Translations under genes and position numbers: made by a program
Part shown: piece by piece, positions 1-7,867 of the stretch
Numbering within the stretch: the stretch's first letter is position 1
Layout: each line of letters opens with the position of its first letter
The notes under the pieces: model-generated
Seen by the model: only the letters and a program-made list of their open reading frames with translations
What the model was told of the DNA's origin: nothing
Databases searched by the model: none
DNA from: CAZJRB01 sp964547995
GTDB taxonomy: Bacteria; Planctomycetota; Planctomycetia; Pirellulales; Thermoguttaceae
Direction of reading: 5' to 3'
Length of the DNA: 23,961 nt
Assembly: GCA_964547995.1 (NCBI GenBank)
Contig: CAZJRB010000115.1
Span: forward strand, 1 to 23,961

Positions 1-3
1 GGG

Positions 4-47
4 TTTCGGAACGCCACAGAGGGCGTTCCCTACAAAAAGTCACAGCC
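4..47. repeat. REP-like palindromic repeat, copy 1
   Basis: An internally palindromic unit: stem GGAACGCC at 8-15, a 6-base loop, then GGCGTTCC at 22-29, followed by CTACAAAAA. The same unit with the same flank (CACAGCCTC) recurs near 4818-4863, and in inverted orientation near 4759-4789. It lies just downstream of the TPR gene stop codon. No T-run follows the stem in either reading direction, so it is not a canonical intrinsic terminator. It may still stabilise a 3' end. Confidence 0.85.
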
Positions 48-62
48 TCACCGGTGGCGGCT

Positions 63-2324
63 TTATGGCGCCGGCGCGACCACCGGTGGCGGCTTTGTGG
101 GCGGTTGTTGTTGCTCCTCCGGCGGCTTATTGATCTTGGCGTGCTCGGCGCGGATCGCGTTCGCCCGATTACGCAAAGCGGCGATGCCATCGACGTTGTC
201 GGGGGCCGTTTTGGCCAACACTGCCGCGCGGGCGTCCAGGGTCTTGGCCAGTTTCGGATGATATTCGAGCAAGTTTTTTTTCTGCATTGACAGCGTTTCT
301 TCCTGAATGGCCTGCACTTGTTTGAGGCAGGAATCCGCTTCGGCATATTCGTCTTGCCGGAAGTGGAGGCGGGCCACACAGAACAGCAGGTCGGCGATTT
401 CGGGGTGTTTCTCCCCCTTCTTCCCCAGGTGCTTTTCCAACTGTTCGATGGCTTTCTTGTACTCCGTCACGCCACGGCCGAAGGTGTGCGGGCTGTTGTT
501 CAAGGCGGCCAGGTCTGCGTGGGTGCGAATGACATCGGGATGGTCTTTCCCGAGCTTCTCCTCGCGGATTTCCAGTGTTCGCTCGAGGTCCTCTCTGGCG
601 TCGCGCGGATCGCCCGTCCGGATTTCGATAACGGCCCGAAGGTTTAGTACGGCGGCCATGGCGGGATGTTCGTCGTCCAGGGTTTCCTCGGTGATCTCAA
701 GTGCTTCGGCGCAGGCGGTTTTCGCCTCGTCGGATCGTCCCAGGTCGAGGTAGAGCCGGGCGAGGCGGCACAGCGGCGGGATCAGGCAAGGATGTTTGGG
801 TCCCCACGCCTCTTTGCCCATCCTCAGGGCACGCAAGTAGTGGTTTTCCGCCTTGATGTACAGGGCGCGTTCGGCGTATATGGCGCCCAGGGTGGTGACA
901 ACGGGAATGAGGTTGGGGTTATTGATCCCCAGGATTTTCTCGAACAGGGCCAGCGACCGCTCGCCGGTTGCCTGGGCCTCGGCGTATTGGCCCATGGCGA
1001 GTTGCACAACGGCCTGACCGTGTTGGATGACGGCCAGGGTAAGATGTCCCCGCGGCAGGTTTTCGCGGCATATTGCGAGGCTTTTGTCGATCGCTTGCCG
1101 GGCATCCGCGTAACGGCCTTGGGCGAAGTGAATCATGGCCAGGTTGTAGCAACTGTCGGCCACCAGAGGGTGTTTCGGGTCGTAACTTTCGCTCCAGATG
1201 TCCCGCGCGTTCTTATCGAGCTGTTCGGCTCCGGCATAGTTGGCGCGGATGGCGTAGAGGACCGCCTGGTTGTTCAAGCTGGCGGCCATCAAGGGATGTT
1301 TCGGGCCGAGAGGCGTTTCGAAGATATTGCGGGCGTCGAAGCACATTTTTTCGCCCTTGTCGCGTTCCATCCCCACGACGGCGTTGAACACGGCTTGGAC
1401 GTGGAGGCAGACGCCCCACTCGGGGCTGTTCTTGGCCAACCCTTCTTCGGCGAGCTTCGCAATCCGTTCGACGAGCAATTTGGCCTCGGGATACTGCCCG
1501 GCCTGTATTCGGGCAACGGCCGCCTGGCACAGCAGCATCGGGTCGTTGGGCTTTGCCTGTAATATCTCGGCATATTGTTCGGCCGCGTCGGCGAACCGGC
1601 TTGCGAACATCTCGTTTTGGGCCCGGGCAAGCTGGATCTGTGCCGGTTGGGCAACGCGGCCCCTCTCGGCATCCGCCAGGAGGGTCCTTGCTTCGCCGAA
1701 TCGGCCCTCGGCGATCGCCCTCAACCCCAACAGGTAGGAATCGGCCCTGTCCTTGTTGATTCGCCGTGCCAGCATGGGGGCCTGGAACGGAATGACCGGC
1801 GGCAGGGGCGTCGCCATCGTCTCGGCCGGAAATGCCAGCGACGCGCCTGCAATTTCCTGGGCAAACGGGATGGTCAGGTCTTTGATGACCGGTCTGATTA
1901 CCTTGATCGGCGCCAGCGGCGTGAACCACCAACCGGCAACCAATACGAACACGGCGATTCCTCCCAGGAATCGCAGCGTGACGTCCCCCACCAGCGGCAG
2001 CCGGACGGAACGCCGCGGGGGATGCGTGGCTCGCTGGATTTCCTCGGCGCCGGCGCCCGCCGCCAGTCGGCTCAGCAGCTCTTCGCGCGGAATGATCTGC
2101 CGCGTGGCCAATCCGTACGTCGCCACGGCCAACAGCGCACAGACGATTCCGGCCAACCGTTGCCAAATGATCGGTAGACCGGCCCAGTAGTAGGCAACGC
2201 CCACGTAGCCCCCAAGCAAGATGACTGCTATCACCGCTGGGACCTTGGAATCGGTCAGCAGCGACGGACGCTCTGACGCAAACTTTTCCAGGTCCACGGC
2301 TTTAACGAGGGTTTGCTTTGCCAT
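63..2324 (-). CDS. Membrane-anchored kinesin-light-chain-type TPR protein
   Basis: A 753-residue protein. Three hydrophobic segments near the N-terminus (about residues 29-48, 55-72 and 118-136) precede a large soluble region, about 215-720, built of roughly 42-residue tetratricopeptide repeats of the kinesin light chain type. Recurrent HP motifs such as PKHPLVADSCYNLA mark these repeats. With three membrane spans the repeats would lie outside the cytoplasmic membrane; this is inference. The tail is Pro/Lys-rich. I chose the ATG at 2324 over an upstream in-frame start at 2402 because a good promoter (2374-2402) overlaps the latter. TPR arrays of this type mediate protein-protein contacts; the partner is not evident. 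The gene stands alone, its promoter region divergent from the DUF4010 gene. The stop codon lies inside a 20-bp direct repeat (see findings). Confidence 0.85.
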   Translation of the reverse strand: MAKQTLVKAVDLEKFASERPSLLTDSKVPAVIAVILLGGYVGVAYYWAGLPIIWQRLAGIVCALLAVATYGLATRQIIPREELLSRLAAGAGAEEIQRATHPPRRSVRLPLVGDVTLRFLGGIAVFVLVAGWWFTPLAPIKVIRPVIKDLTIPFAQEIAGASLAFPAETMATPLPPVIPFQAPMLARRINKDRADSYLLGLRAIAEGRFGEARTLLADAERGRVAQPAQIQLARAQNEMFASRFADAAEQYAEILQAKPNDPMLLCQAAVARIQAGQYPEAKLLVERIAKLAEEGLAKNSPEWGVCLHVQAVFNAVVGMERDKGEKMCFDARNIFETPLGPKHPLMAASLNNQAVLYAIRANYAGAEQLDKNARDIWSESYDPKHPLVADSCYNLAMIHFAQGRYADARQAIDKSLAICRENLPRGHLTLAVIQHGQAVVQLAMGQYAEAQATGERSLALFEKILGINNPNLIPVVTTLGAIYAERALYIKAENHYLRALRMGKEAWGPKHPCLIPPLCRLARLYLDLGRSDEAKTACAEALEITEETLDDEHPAMAAVLNLRAVIEIRTGDPRDAREDLERTLEIREEKLGKDHPDVIRTHADLAALNNSPHTFGRGVTEYKKAIEQLEKHLGKKGEKHPEIADLLFCVARLHFRQDEYAEADSCLKQVQAIQEETLSMQKKNLLEYHPKLAKTLDARAAVLAKTAPDNVDGIAALRNRANAIRAEHAKINKPPEEQQQPPTKPPPVVAPAP

Positions 2325-2373
2325 GGGGCATCTCGGGCTGGGAGTGCGTGCTGAAAGGGACGCAATCAGGTTT

Positions 2374-2402
2374 ATTGTAACACTATTGGACGGTTCTCGC
2401 AA
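2374..2402 (-). promoter_or_regulatory. Sigma70-like promoter of the TPR gene
   Basis: Read on the minus strand: -35 TTGCGA (2402-2397), 17-base spacer, -10 TACAAT (2379-2374), preceded by an extended -10 TG. The expected start of transcription gives a leader of about 40 bases before the ATG at 2324. Confidence 0.55.
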
Positions 2403-2445
2403 ACCGGATCGCGGGGTGCGGAGGGGAAAAGGGACATGAATCGCG

Positions 2446-2474
2446 TCGATTCCTGCTGATTGCCATGCTAGAAT
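2446..2474 (+). promoter_or_regulatory. Possible promoter of the DUF4010 gene
   Basis: -10 TAGAAT at 2469-2474 with an extended -10 TGC directly before it. The -35 match is weak (TCGATT, 2446-2451), with a 17-base spacer. It lies about 90 bases before the GTG start at 2563. Confidence 0.4.
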
Positions 2475-2562
2475 TGTTACTGGCGTTCCCCTCGCATTGA
2501 GTCCGCGTCGGGAGAAACGCTCGGTCGCGACGGTTGTGTCAGTTTTGAGGATTTGTGCGAAC

Positions 2563-3894
2563 GTGGAACCGACCCATATACTCTTTCAACAATTGGGCAT
2601 CTCGCTGCTGCTCGGCCTGCTGGTCGGCCTGCAACGCGAGCACGCCGTCAGCAGGATGGCCGGAATGCGGACGTTTCCGCTGATTACCGTCCTGGGTACG
2701 ATGACGGCCTTTTTGGCGGGTCAGTTCGGCGGTTGGATCGTCGCAGCGGGGTTCTTGGGCGTGGTAGCGGTGATCAGTGTCGCCCACCTGTTGAAGATCC
2801 GCCAGACGGACCCCACGATCGGCACCACGACCGACATGGCCATGCTGCTGATGTTCGCCGTCGGCGCGTTTCTGACGGTCGAGGGCGCAATGCCCGTGGC
2901 AATCGCCGTCGGCGGCGGCGTGGCGGTGCTCCTGCAATTCAAACCCGAATTGCACCGCTTCGTCGCGAAGCTGGGCGATGCCGATCTGAAGGCGATCATG
3001 CAGTTCGTGCTCATCACCTGCATTATCCTGCCGGTGCTGCCGAATCAAACGTACGGCCCTTCCGACATCTTCCATCATGCCGGCATGGAAGCCGCGGCCG
3101 GGCAAGCCGCGGAACCGGCCGAGACGGCCGACCCGCTGAAGGTCTTCAACCCGCGCCAGACGTGGTTGATGGTCGTGCTGATCGTCGGCATGAGCCTGGG
3201 CGGGTACATCGTCTACAAGTTCCTTGGCCGCGACGCGGGCATCCTGCTCGGCGGTGTGCTCGGCGGGTCGATCTCGAGCACGGCGACGACCGTGAGCTAC
3301 TCCCGCTCGGCACGGGGACACGATTTGAATATCCGCTCTGCGGCCATCGTGATCATGATCGCGTCGACGATCGTCTATGCGCGAGTGCTGATCGAAATCG
3401 CCGTCGTGTCTCGCGGTTTTCTCAGGACAACGGTGGCGCCGGTCGCTATCCTGATGGCCTTGACGCTGGTGCCGGCGTTGGTGATGTGGTTTCGCGTGCG
3501 AAAAATTCCAGCCAATATGCCGGAGCAGGGAAACCCGACACAACTGAAGTCGGCCCTGATGTTTGGCGTCATGTACGCCGTGGTTTTGTTCGCGTTGGCG
3601 GCAGCCAAACAACAGTATTTTGGCAGCGAAGGGCTCTACATCGTCGCCGTGCTGTCGGGTTCGACCGATATGGACGCGATCACGCTCTCGACGGCACGGA
3701 TGTCCCTGAGCGATGATCAGATCCTCGCTGCGGGTTGGCGGCTGATCGTCGTCGGCGCACTGGCCAACCTCGTCTTGAAGGCCGGAATTGCCGGCATCCT
3801 CGGCGGCCGGCGACTGCTCGTGCAGATCGCCATCCTGTTCTCGGTCCCCATGATCGGCGGGATTTTACTGCTCGCGCTCTGGCCAACTGCGTAG
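2563..3894 (+). CDS. MgtC/SapB-type, DUF4010 integral membrane protein
   Basis: A polytopic membrane protein of 443 residues if started at the GTG at 2563 (MEPTHILFQQLG). A TTG at 2497 would add 22 non-hydrophobic residues. GAGG at 2547-2550 lies 12 bases before the GTG, a slightly long spacing. The N-terminal part carries the MgtC-like signature GLLVGLQREH followed by RTFPLITVLG. The C-terminal half has the DUF4010 features: a GVLGGSISSTATTVSYSRSA stretch and a late GSTDMDAITLS motif. Family members are predicted transporters or channel-like proteins of unknown substrate; MgtC itself acts in Mg2+/virulence physiology, which should not be carried over. An acidic, Ala-rich hydrophilic loop (about 3080-3150) separates two membrane halves. 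It is a single gene with its own probable promoter. Confidence 0.85.
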   Translation: MEPTHILFQQLGISLLLGLLVGLQREHAVSRMAGMRTFPLITVLGTMTAFLAGQFGGWIVAAGFLGVVAVISVAHLLKIRQTDPTIGTTTDMAMLLMFAVGAFLTVEGAMPVAIAVGGGVAVLLQFKPELHRFVAKLGDADLKAIMQFVLITCIILPVLPNQTYGPSDIFHHAGMEAAAGQAAEPAETADPLKVFNPRQTWLMVVLIVGMSLGGYIVYKFLGRDAGILLGGVLGGSISSTATTVSYSRSARGHDLNIRSAAIVIMIASTIVYARVLIEIAVVSRGFLRTTVAPVAILMALTLVPALVMWFRVRKIPANMPEQGNPTQLKSALMFGVMYAVVLFALAAAKQQYFGSEGLYIVAVLSGSTDMDAITLSTARMSLSDDQILAAGWRLIVVGALANLVLKAGIAGILGGRRLLVQIAILFSVPMIGGILLLALWPTA

Positions 3895-3957
3895 AAACCG
3901 AGGTGGCGGGCACGCTCCTGCGAAAACAGCGAAGGAGGGCATGCCGTCTTGAGCTTC

Positions 3958-3986
3958 TTGCCGCTTTGGATCGCAACGGGTAGATT
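3958..3986 (+). promoter_or_regulatory. Possible promoter of the DUF502 gene
   Basis: -35 TTGCCG (3958-3963), 17-base spacer, -10 TAGATT (3981-3986), each matching four of six consensus bases. The coding start is about 55 bases downstream of the -10. Confidence 0.4.
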
Positions 3987-4040
3987 AGCGTAGGGAAGCA
4001 TATCTGCCTCACACTCGCCACGCAACCGAAGGAGATTTCC

Positions 4041-4706
4041 ATGCAAAAGCCGTTCTCAAGCGTTTGGCACCAGATCATTCGTTGTTTCCTTGCCGGCGCC
4101 TTTGCCGTCCTGCCGCTGGTTATCACGGTAGCCGTTGTAATTTGGGTTGCCGGGTTCGTCGGACAGATCGTCGGGCCCACCACGTACCTCGGCAAAGGGC
4201 TCCAGAAGCTCGGACTATCGTTCGGAGTCGATTCGGTCGTTGCCCGGTATACGATCGGTTGGATCGCCGTGTTGGGCGTGATTTTTCTGCTCGGGGTGAT
4301 CGCCCGGATGGGAGCGAAGAAATACGTCCGGGGAATGCTCGACGGCGTCTTGCTTCGCGTGCCTTTGATGGGCGGTATCTACGGCACCGCTAAACAGCTT
4401 GTCGAGATGCTCGATAAAAAAGACAAGGCCGACCTGCAGGGCATGAGCGTCGTCTATTGCGTCTTCGGCAAGGAGACCGGGGCCGTCTTCCTGGCGTTGA
4501 TGCCCACACCCGAGCGGTTTCTAATCGACGGCCGCGAGTACCATGCCGTGATCATTCCCTCGGCGCCGGTGCCGGTCGGCGGCAGCATGATCTTCGTCCC
4601 CGCCGACGCCGTCAAACCGGCCGATATGTCGGTGGATACGTTCATGAGCGTCTACGTGTCGATGGGTGTGACCGCAAAACAATTCATGCCTGTTGCGGCG
4701 GCATGA
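4041..4706 (+). CDS. DUF502 family membrane protein
   Basis: A 221-residue protein with a strong ribosome binding site (AAGGAGA, 4029-4035). Two N-terminal membrane spans (about residues 12-42 and 72-92) are followed by the conserved DUF502 block with RVPLMGGIYGTAKQLVEML and a soluble C-terminal beta-rich region ending in a hydrophobic stretch (FMSVYVSMGVTAKQFMPVA). DUF502 proteins are widespread in bacteria and plants (the COV, continuous vascular ring, family in plants). Their biochemical role is unknown. The length is typical for the family. It is monocistronic: the next feature is a REP-like inverted pair and then a convergent gene. Confidence 0.9.
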   Translation: MQKPFSSVWHQIIRCFLAGAFAVLPLVITVAVVIWVAGFVGQIVGPTTYLGKGLQKLGLSFGVDSVVARYTIGWIAVLGVIFLLGVIARMGAKKYVRGMLDGVLLRVPLMGGIYGTAKQLVEMLDKKDKADLQGMSVVYCVFGKETGAVFLALMPTPERFLIDGREYHAVIIPSAPVPVGGSMIFVPADAVKPADMSVDTFMSVYVSMGVTAKQFMPVAAA

Positions 4707-4724
4707 CCGCGGACGGCACGCGGA

Positions 4725-4863
4725 GAGGTTGTGATTTTTTGGGATCTGACATCGATGGTTTGTAGGGAACGCCCTCTGTGGCGTTCCGAGAAGCAGCAAC
4801 GAGCGTGTTTTCCGCGTTTCGGAACGCCACAGAGGGCGTTCCCTACAAAAAAACACAGCCTCG
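4725..4863. repeat. REP-like inverted pair (copies 2 and 3)
   Basis: Two copies of the palindromic unit seen at the window start face each other. The arms at 4759-4789 and 4819-4849 are perfectly complementary over 31 bases, with a 29-base loop. Each arm also folds on itself (GGAACGCC, six bases, GGCGTTCC). The outer flank GAGGYTGTG plus a T-run occurs on both sides (4725-4740, and reversed near 4848-4863). On the left it is separated from the arm by about 18 extra bases. The element lies between the convergent DUF502 and rlmN genes, so it can block or stabilise transcripts from both sides. Confidence 0.9.
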
Positions 4864-4874
4864 GCATGTGCCTG

Positions 4875-5942
4875 CTACTTTCGCCGCCGCAACTGCCCGC
4901 AGGCGGCGTCGATTCGGTTGCCCTTGCGGTAACGGATTTTGACCGCCAGGCCGGCGTCTTCGAGCGTCTTGACAAATGCGGCCGTGACGGCCGGAGGCGG
5001 CGCACGATACGGCAGGTCCGACACGCGGTTGTGCGGAATCACGTTGAGAAGCGCCGGACGCCCGCGAAGCAACTCCGCCAGCCGCCGGGCGTGGTCCGGC
5101 CGGTCGTTGATCCCCGCCAGCAGGACGTACTCGAAGGTGACCCGCCGGCCGGTCGCTTCGAAATATTCGTCGGCCGCTGCAAGAATAGCGTCGATGCCGG
5201 TCTTCCGGTTGGCCGGCACCAACTCGTTGCGAAGTTCGTCATCCGGGGCGTGTAGCGAGACGGCAAGGTGGTACTGGCGGTCTTCCTCGGCCAGCCGCCG
5301 GATCCCTCTGGGCAGCCCAACCGTCGAGATCGTAATGCGCCGTGCGCTGATGGCAAGCCCTTTCTCGCCGGTGGCGGCGGCCAGGGCCGGCAACAGGGCG
5401 TCGAGGTTCGCCAACGGCTCGCCGATTCCCATCACGACGACGTGGGTCAAGCGCTCCCGCTCGCCCAAGGCCCGCTGCAACCGGAGCATCTGTTCGAGGA
5501 TCTCGCCACACGTGAGATTGCGGACCAGGCCGCCGAGGCCGCTTGCACAGAAAACGCAACCCATCGCGCAACCGACCTGGGTGCTGATGCAGATAGTCCG
5601 GTGGTCCTTGTCGTCGCGCAGCAGGACACATTCGACGCGTTCGCCGTCGGGCAGTTCGAGAAGGAGTTTCTCGGTGCCGTCGTCGGCTTGCCGGTGTTCG
5701 ACTGCGTGGGTCGTGAAGATTCGAAACGCGCCGGCCATTTGGGTGCGGAGCGGCCCGGGCAGGTCGGTCATCGCGTCGAAGCCGTCGGCCCGGCCGTCAA
5801 ACACCCACCGCCGCACCTGCGACGCCCGATATGCGGGCAACCCCCGGTCGGTAAACCAGGCCTCCAGCTCCTCGGACGAGAGTTCGAGCAGGGGCCGCGT
5901 GGAATCGGGGAGGATTGTTGTCAACGATTTCTCCAGATCCAC
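4875..5942 (-). CDS. rlmN: 23S rRNA (adenine(2503)-C2)-methyltransferase RlmN
   Basis: A radical-SAM methyltransferase of 355 residues that makes m2A at position 2503 of 23S rRNA; family members also modify A37 of some tRNAs. Visible residues: the [4Fe-4S] cysteines C125, C129 and C132 in GCAMGCVFC, upstream C118 in ICISTQVGC, and a C-terminal cysteine, C348, in AACGQL. The last is the expected methyl-carrying residue. The SAM-binding block GEILEQML and GIGEPLANLDALL motifs are present. The length is normal. The start is GTG at 5942. An in-frame TTG six codons later has a better spaced GGAG, so the true start may be there. It lies 20 bases downstream of the NDT-fold gene and is probably co-transcribed with it. 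Confidence 0.95.
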   Translation of the reverse strand: MDLEKSLTTILPDSTRPLLELSSEELEAWFTDRGLPAYRASQVRRWVFDGRADGFDAMTDLPGPLRTQMAGAFRIFTTHAVEHRQADDGTEKLLLELPDGERVECVLLRDDKDHRTICISTQVGCAMGCVFCASGLGGLVRNLTCGEILEQMLRLQRALGERERLTHVVVMGIGEPLANLDALLPALAAATGEKGLAISARRITISTVGLPRGIRRLAEEDRQYHLAVSLHAPDDELRNELVPANRKTGIDAILAAADEYFEATGRRVTFEYVLLAGINDRPDHARRLAELLRGRPALLNVIPHNRVSDLPYRAPPPAVTAAFVKTLEDAGLAVKIRYRKGNRIDAACGQLRRRK

Positions 5943-5962
5943 CGCGAGGCGTTGCCTCCCGG

Positions 5963-6415
5963 CTACTGATGTTGCCGAGGATTGCTTAACGTTGTCTTTA
6001 CGATCGATTCTACTTCACCGTTTTCCAGGGCCGCTTCGAACTCATCCACGCTTGCGTAGATCTTGTGGCTTAAGAACTTCACGACCCAGTTGAGTTTCAA
6101 GGGGCTTATGGTGATTACGGCCGCCCCGTGCTGGTAGGCTTCCCACATCTCGATCGCCGTACCCATCGAAGCCTCGGGCGCGAAGGCCAACAGGACATCG
6201 ATCTTGCGGCACATGTCGTTGTGCCGGAAGAAGACGCTCCGCCCGGCCGGCTCGTCGTAGTCGATCGAGTTCTCGTGGCCGGCGAAGGGATCGTAGATGT
6301 CGGCCTCGGGGAAGTGGGCGGCCAGAAGCTCCTTGATATGGCGGCGGTACTGCTGATCGTGTACGGCCGCTTCCGTATGCGATCCTTGAATGATTCCGGC
6401 GAGAAAGAACTGCAT
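5963..6415 (-). CDS. Nucleoside 2-deoxyribosyltransferase-fold protein
   Basis: A 150-residue protein starting MQFFLAGIIQGS, the beta-strand plus glycine loop that opens nucleoside 2-deoxyribosyltransferase-like Rossmann folds. Further family features are IDVLLAFAP (strand with acidic residue) and MGTAIEMWEAY, matching the GTxxExxxA pattern in which the Glu is the usual nucleophile. The N-terminal half also has YDPFAGHENS. It is likely a nucleoside- or nucleotide-binding enzyme; the substrate cannot be read. The ribosome binding site is weak. It is the first gene of a two-gene unit with rlmN, and its upstream region carries a long inverted repeat shared with the divergent peptidase gene. Confidence 0.7.
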   Translation of the reverse strand: MQFFLAGIIQGSHTEAAVHDQQYRRHIKELLAAHFPEADIYDPFAGHENSIDYDEPAGRSVFFRHNDMCRKIDVLLAFAPEASMGTAIEMWEAYQHGAAVITISPLKLNWVVKFLSHKIYASVDEFEAALENGEVESIVKTTLSNPRQHQ

Positions 6416-6459
6416 GGTGGTTCGCTCGAAGACAATCTGTTACACTGCGGATGAAGTCA

Positions 6460-6528
6460 TAGGAGGGGGCGCCTGCCCCCGGCTTGATCGATTCTTGGCA
6501 ATGGTCCGGGGGCAGGTGCCCCCTCCTA
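6460..6528. repeat. Inverted repeat between divergent genes
   Basis: Two 23-base arms (6460-6482 and 6506-6528) are complementary except at one position that forms a G-U pair. The loop is 23 bases. The core of each arm is itself near-palindromic (GGGGGCGCCTGCCCCC in the left arm). It sits 44 bases upstream of one gene start and 23 bases upstream of the other, within their shared 136-bp regulatory region. The sequence is unrelated to the repeat at 4725-4863. Confidence 0.85.
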
Positions 6529-6551
6529 CGGTATTTCGTAGGAATGATTCT

Positions 6552-7727
6552 ATGTCTCCACCTTACGAAAGGCAAGCGGAAGAGCTGTTGATGGAGATGC
6601 TGTCGTTGCCCGGCAGGAGCGGGCGGGAAATGCCGGTGATGGCGATGATTGCCAAGCGGCTCCGCCGGGCCGGGGCGCCGGCAGGGACCATCCAGTTCGA
6701 TCACGCCCACCGCCGCAGCCGGCACGGCGGCGAGGTGGGAAACCTGGCTTGCCGCATGGCCGGAACCCGAAGAGCCGGCCGGCGAATGCTCATCGCACAT
6801 GCCGATACGGTCCCGCTGTGCGAAGGTGCGAGGCCGGTCCGCCGCCGCAACTCGATCGTCTCCGCCGACAAACGTACCGCCTTGGGCGCCGACAACCGCA
6901 CCGGTTGTGCCGTCGTGCTAGCGGCCGCGCTGGAGGTCCTGCGCAGCAAGAGACCGCATTCGCCGCTGACGTTCCTCTGGACGGTTCAGGAAGAGGCGGG
7001 CTTGCACGGTGCCCGCCACGCCCGGCTGGGGATGTTGGGCAAGCCGTCGATGGCATTCAATTTCGACGGCGGCTCGGCCGAGAAACTGACCGTCGGTGCG
7101 ACCGGCGGGTATCGCATGGAAATCAAAGTCCAAGGGATCGCCGCCCATGCCGGCGGTACGCCCGAAGACGGCGTTAGCGCTATTACGATTGCCTCGGTGG
7201 CCGTTGCCCGGCTGCATCGCGAGGGCTGGCTCGGGCGGATCGACAAGAACGGGCGGCTGGGGACCGGCAACGTCGGCACCATCCGCGGCGGCGAGGCCAC
7301 CAACGTCGTCGCCCCGTACGCCGAACTACGAGCAGAAGCCCGAAGCCACGATACGTCTTTTCGGATGCGGATTGTCCGGGCGATCGAGCGGGCTTTTCTG
7401 GACGCCGCCCGCAAGGTCCGCAACCGCGAAGGTGTATCCGGCGAAGTGCAGATCGACGGATGGCTCGACTACGAGGCCTTCGAACTCCCCAAGGACGACG
7501 CTTCGCTGCGGGAAGCCGAGGCGGCGATCCGCGACATCGGCGGCGAGCCAGTCCGGGCAGTCTGCAACGGCGGCCTGGATGCCAATTGGCTGACCGCCCG
7601 GGGCATTCCTACCGTTTCGCTCGGCTGCGGCCAGAGAAACGGGCATGCTGTCTCCGAGTCGGTAGACGTGGCCGAGTTTCGCAAGGCATGCCGGATTGCC
7701 CGACGGCTCGTGCAAGGCAGTCGGTGA
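6552..7727 (+). CDS. M20-family metallopeptidase, PepT-like
   Basis: A 391-residue protein of the M20/M25/M40 dizinc hydrolase family, closest in layout to tripeptidase T. Metal ligands and catalytic residues are visible: LIAHADTVP (His and catalytic-base-adjacent Asp), LGADNRTGCAV (bridging Asp), QEEAGLHGA (catalytic Glu and ligand Glu), FDGG (Asp ligand) and the C-terminal GHAVSE (His ligand). The dimerisation/lid domain begins around GYRMEIKVQGIAAHAGGTPE. The likely role is release of N-terminal residues from short peptides in the cytoplasm; exact specificity is inference. The ATG at 6552 was chosen because upstream sequence encodes the inverted repeat. The preceding TAGGA is a modest ribosome binding site. 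Next gene: 140 bases downstream. Confidence 0.88.
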   Translation: MSPPYERQAEELLMEMLSLPGRSGREMPVMAMIAKRLRRAGAPAGTIQFDHAHRRSRHGGEVGNLACRMAGTRRAGRRMLIAHADTVPLCEGARPVRRRNSIVSADKRTALGADNRTGCAVVLAAALEVLRSKRPHSPLTFLWTVQEEAGLHGARHARLGMLGKPSMAFNFDGGSAEKLTVGATGGYRMEIKVQGIAAHAGGTPEDGVSAITIASVAVARLHREGWLGRIDKNGRLGTGNVGTIRGGEATNVVAPYAELRAEARSHDTSFRMRIVRAIERAFLDAARKVRNREGVSGEVQIDGWLDYEAFELPKDDASLREAEAAIRDIGGEPVRAVCNGGLDANWLTARGIPTVSLGCGQRNGHAVSESVDVAEFRKACRIARRLVQGSR

Positions 7728-7867
7728 AATCCACACTATCGGTCCATTGCAGTCCCCTGTTCAGCGGGTGCGAAATCGGTTAAGATAAGATCCAGTCTGA
7801 ATAGTCTACAAACAGGGTTACTAGAATCTGGAGATTGCCCACTGTTAAGCTCACACGAGGGAGAATC

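Noticed and set aside
666..1562. 298-residue plus-strand open frame
   Set aside because: It is antisense to the TPR repeats; its translation has no family feature and its openness follows from GC-rich codon structure on the other strand.
2563..3894. Mg2+ transporter assignment
   Set aside because: The MgtC-like N-terminus alone does not show transport of Mg2+, and the C-terminal DUF4010 part has no known substrate.
4759..4849. Intrinsic terminator for DUF502 and rlmN
   Set aside because: The hairpin is strong, but T-runs precede rather than follow the stem in the transcribed directions; I keep it as a repeat with a possible role at 3' ends.
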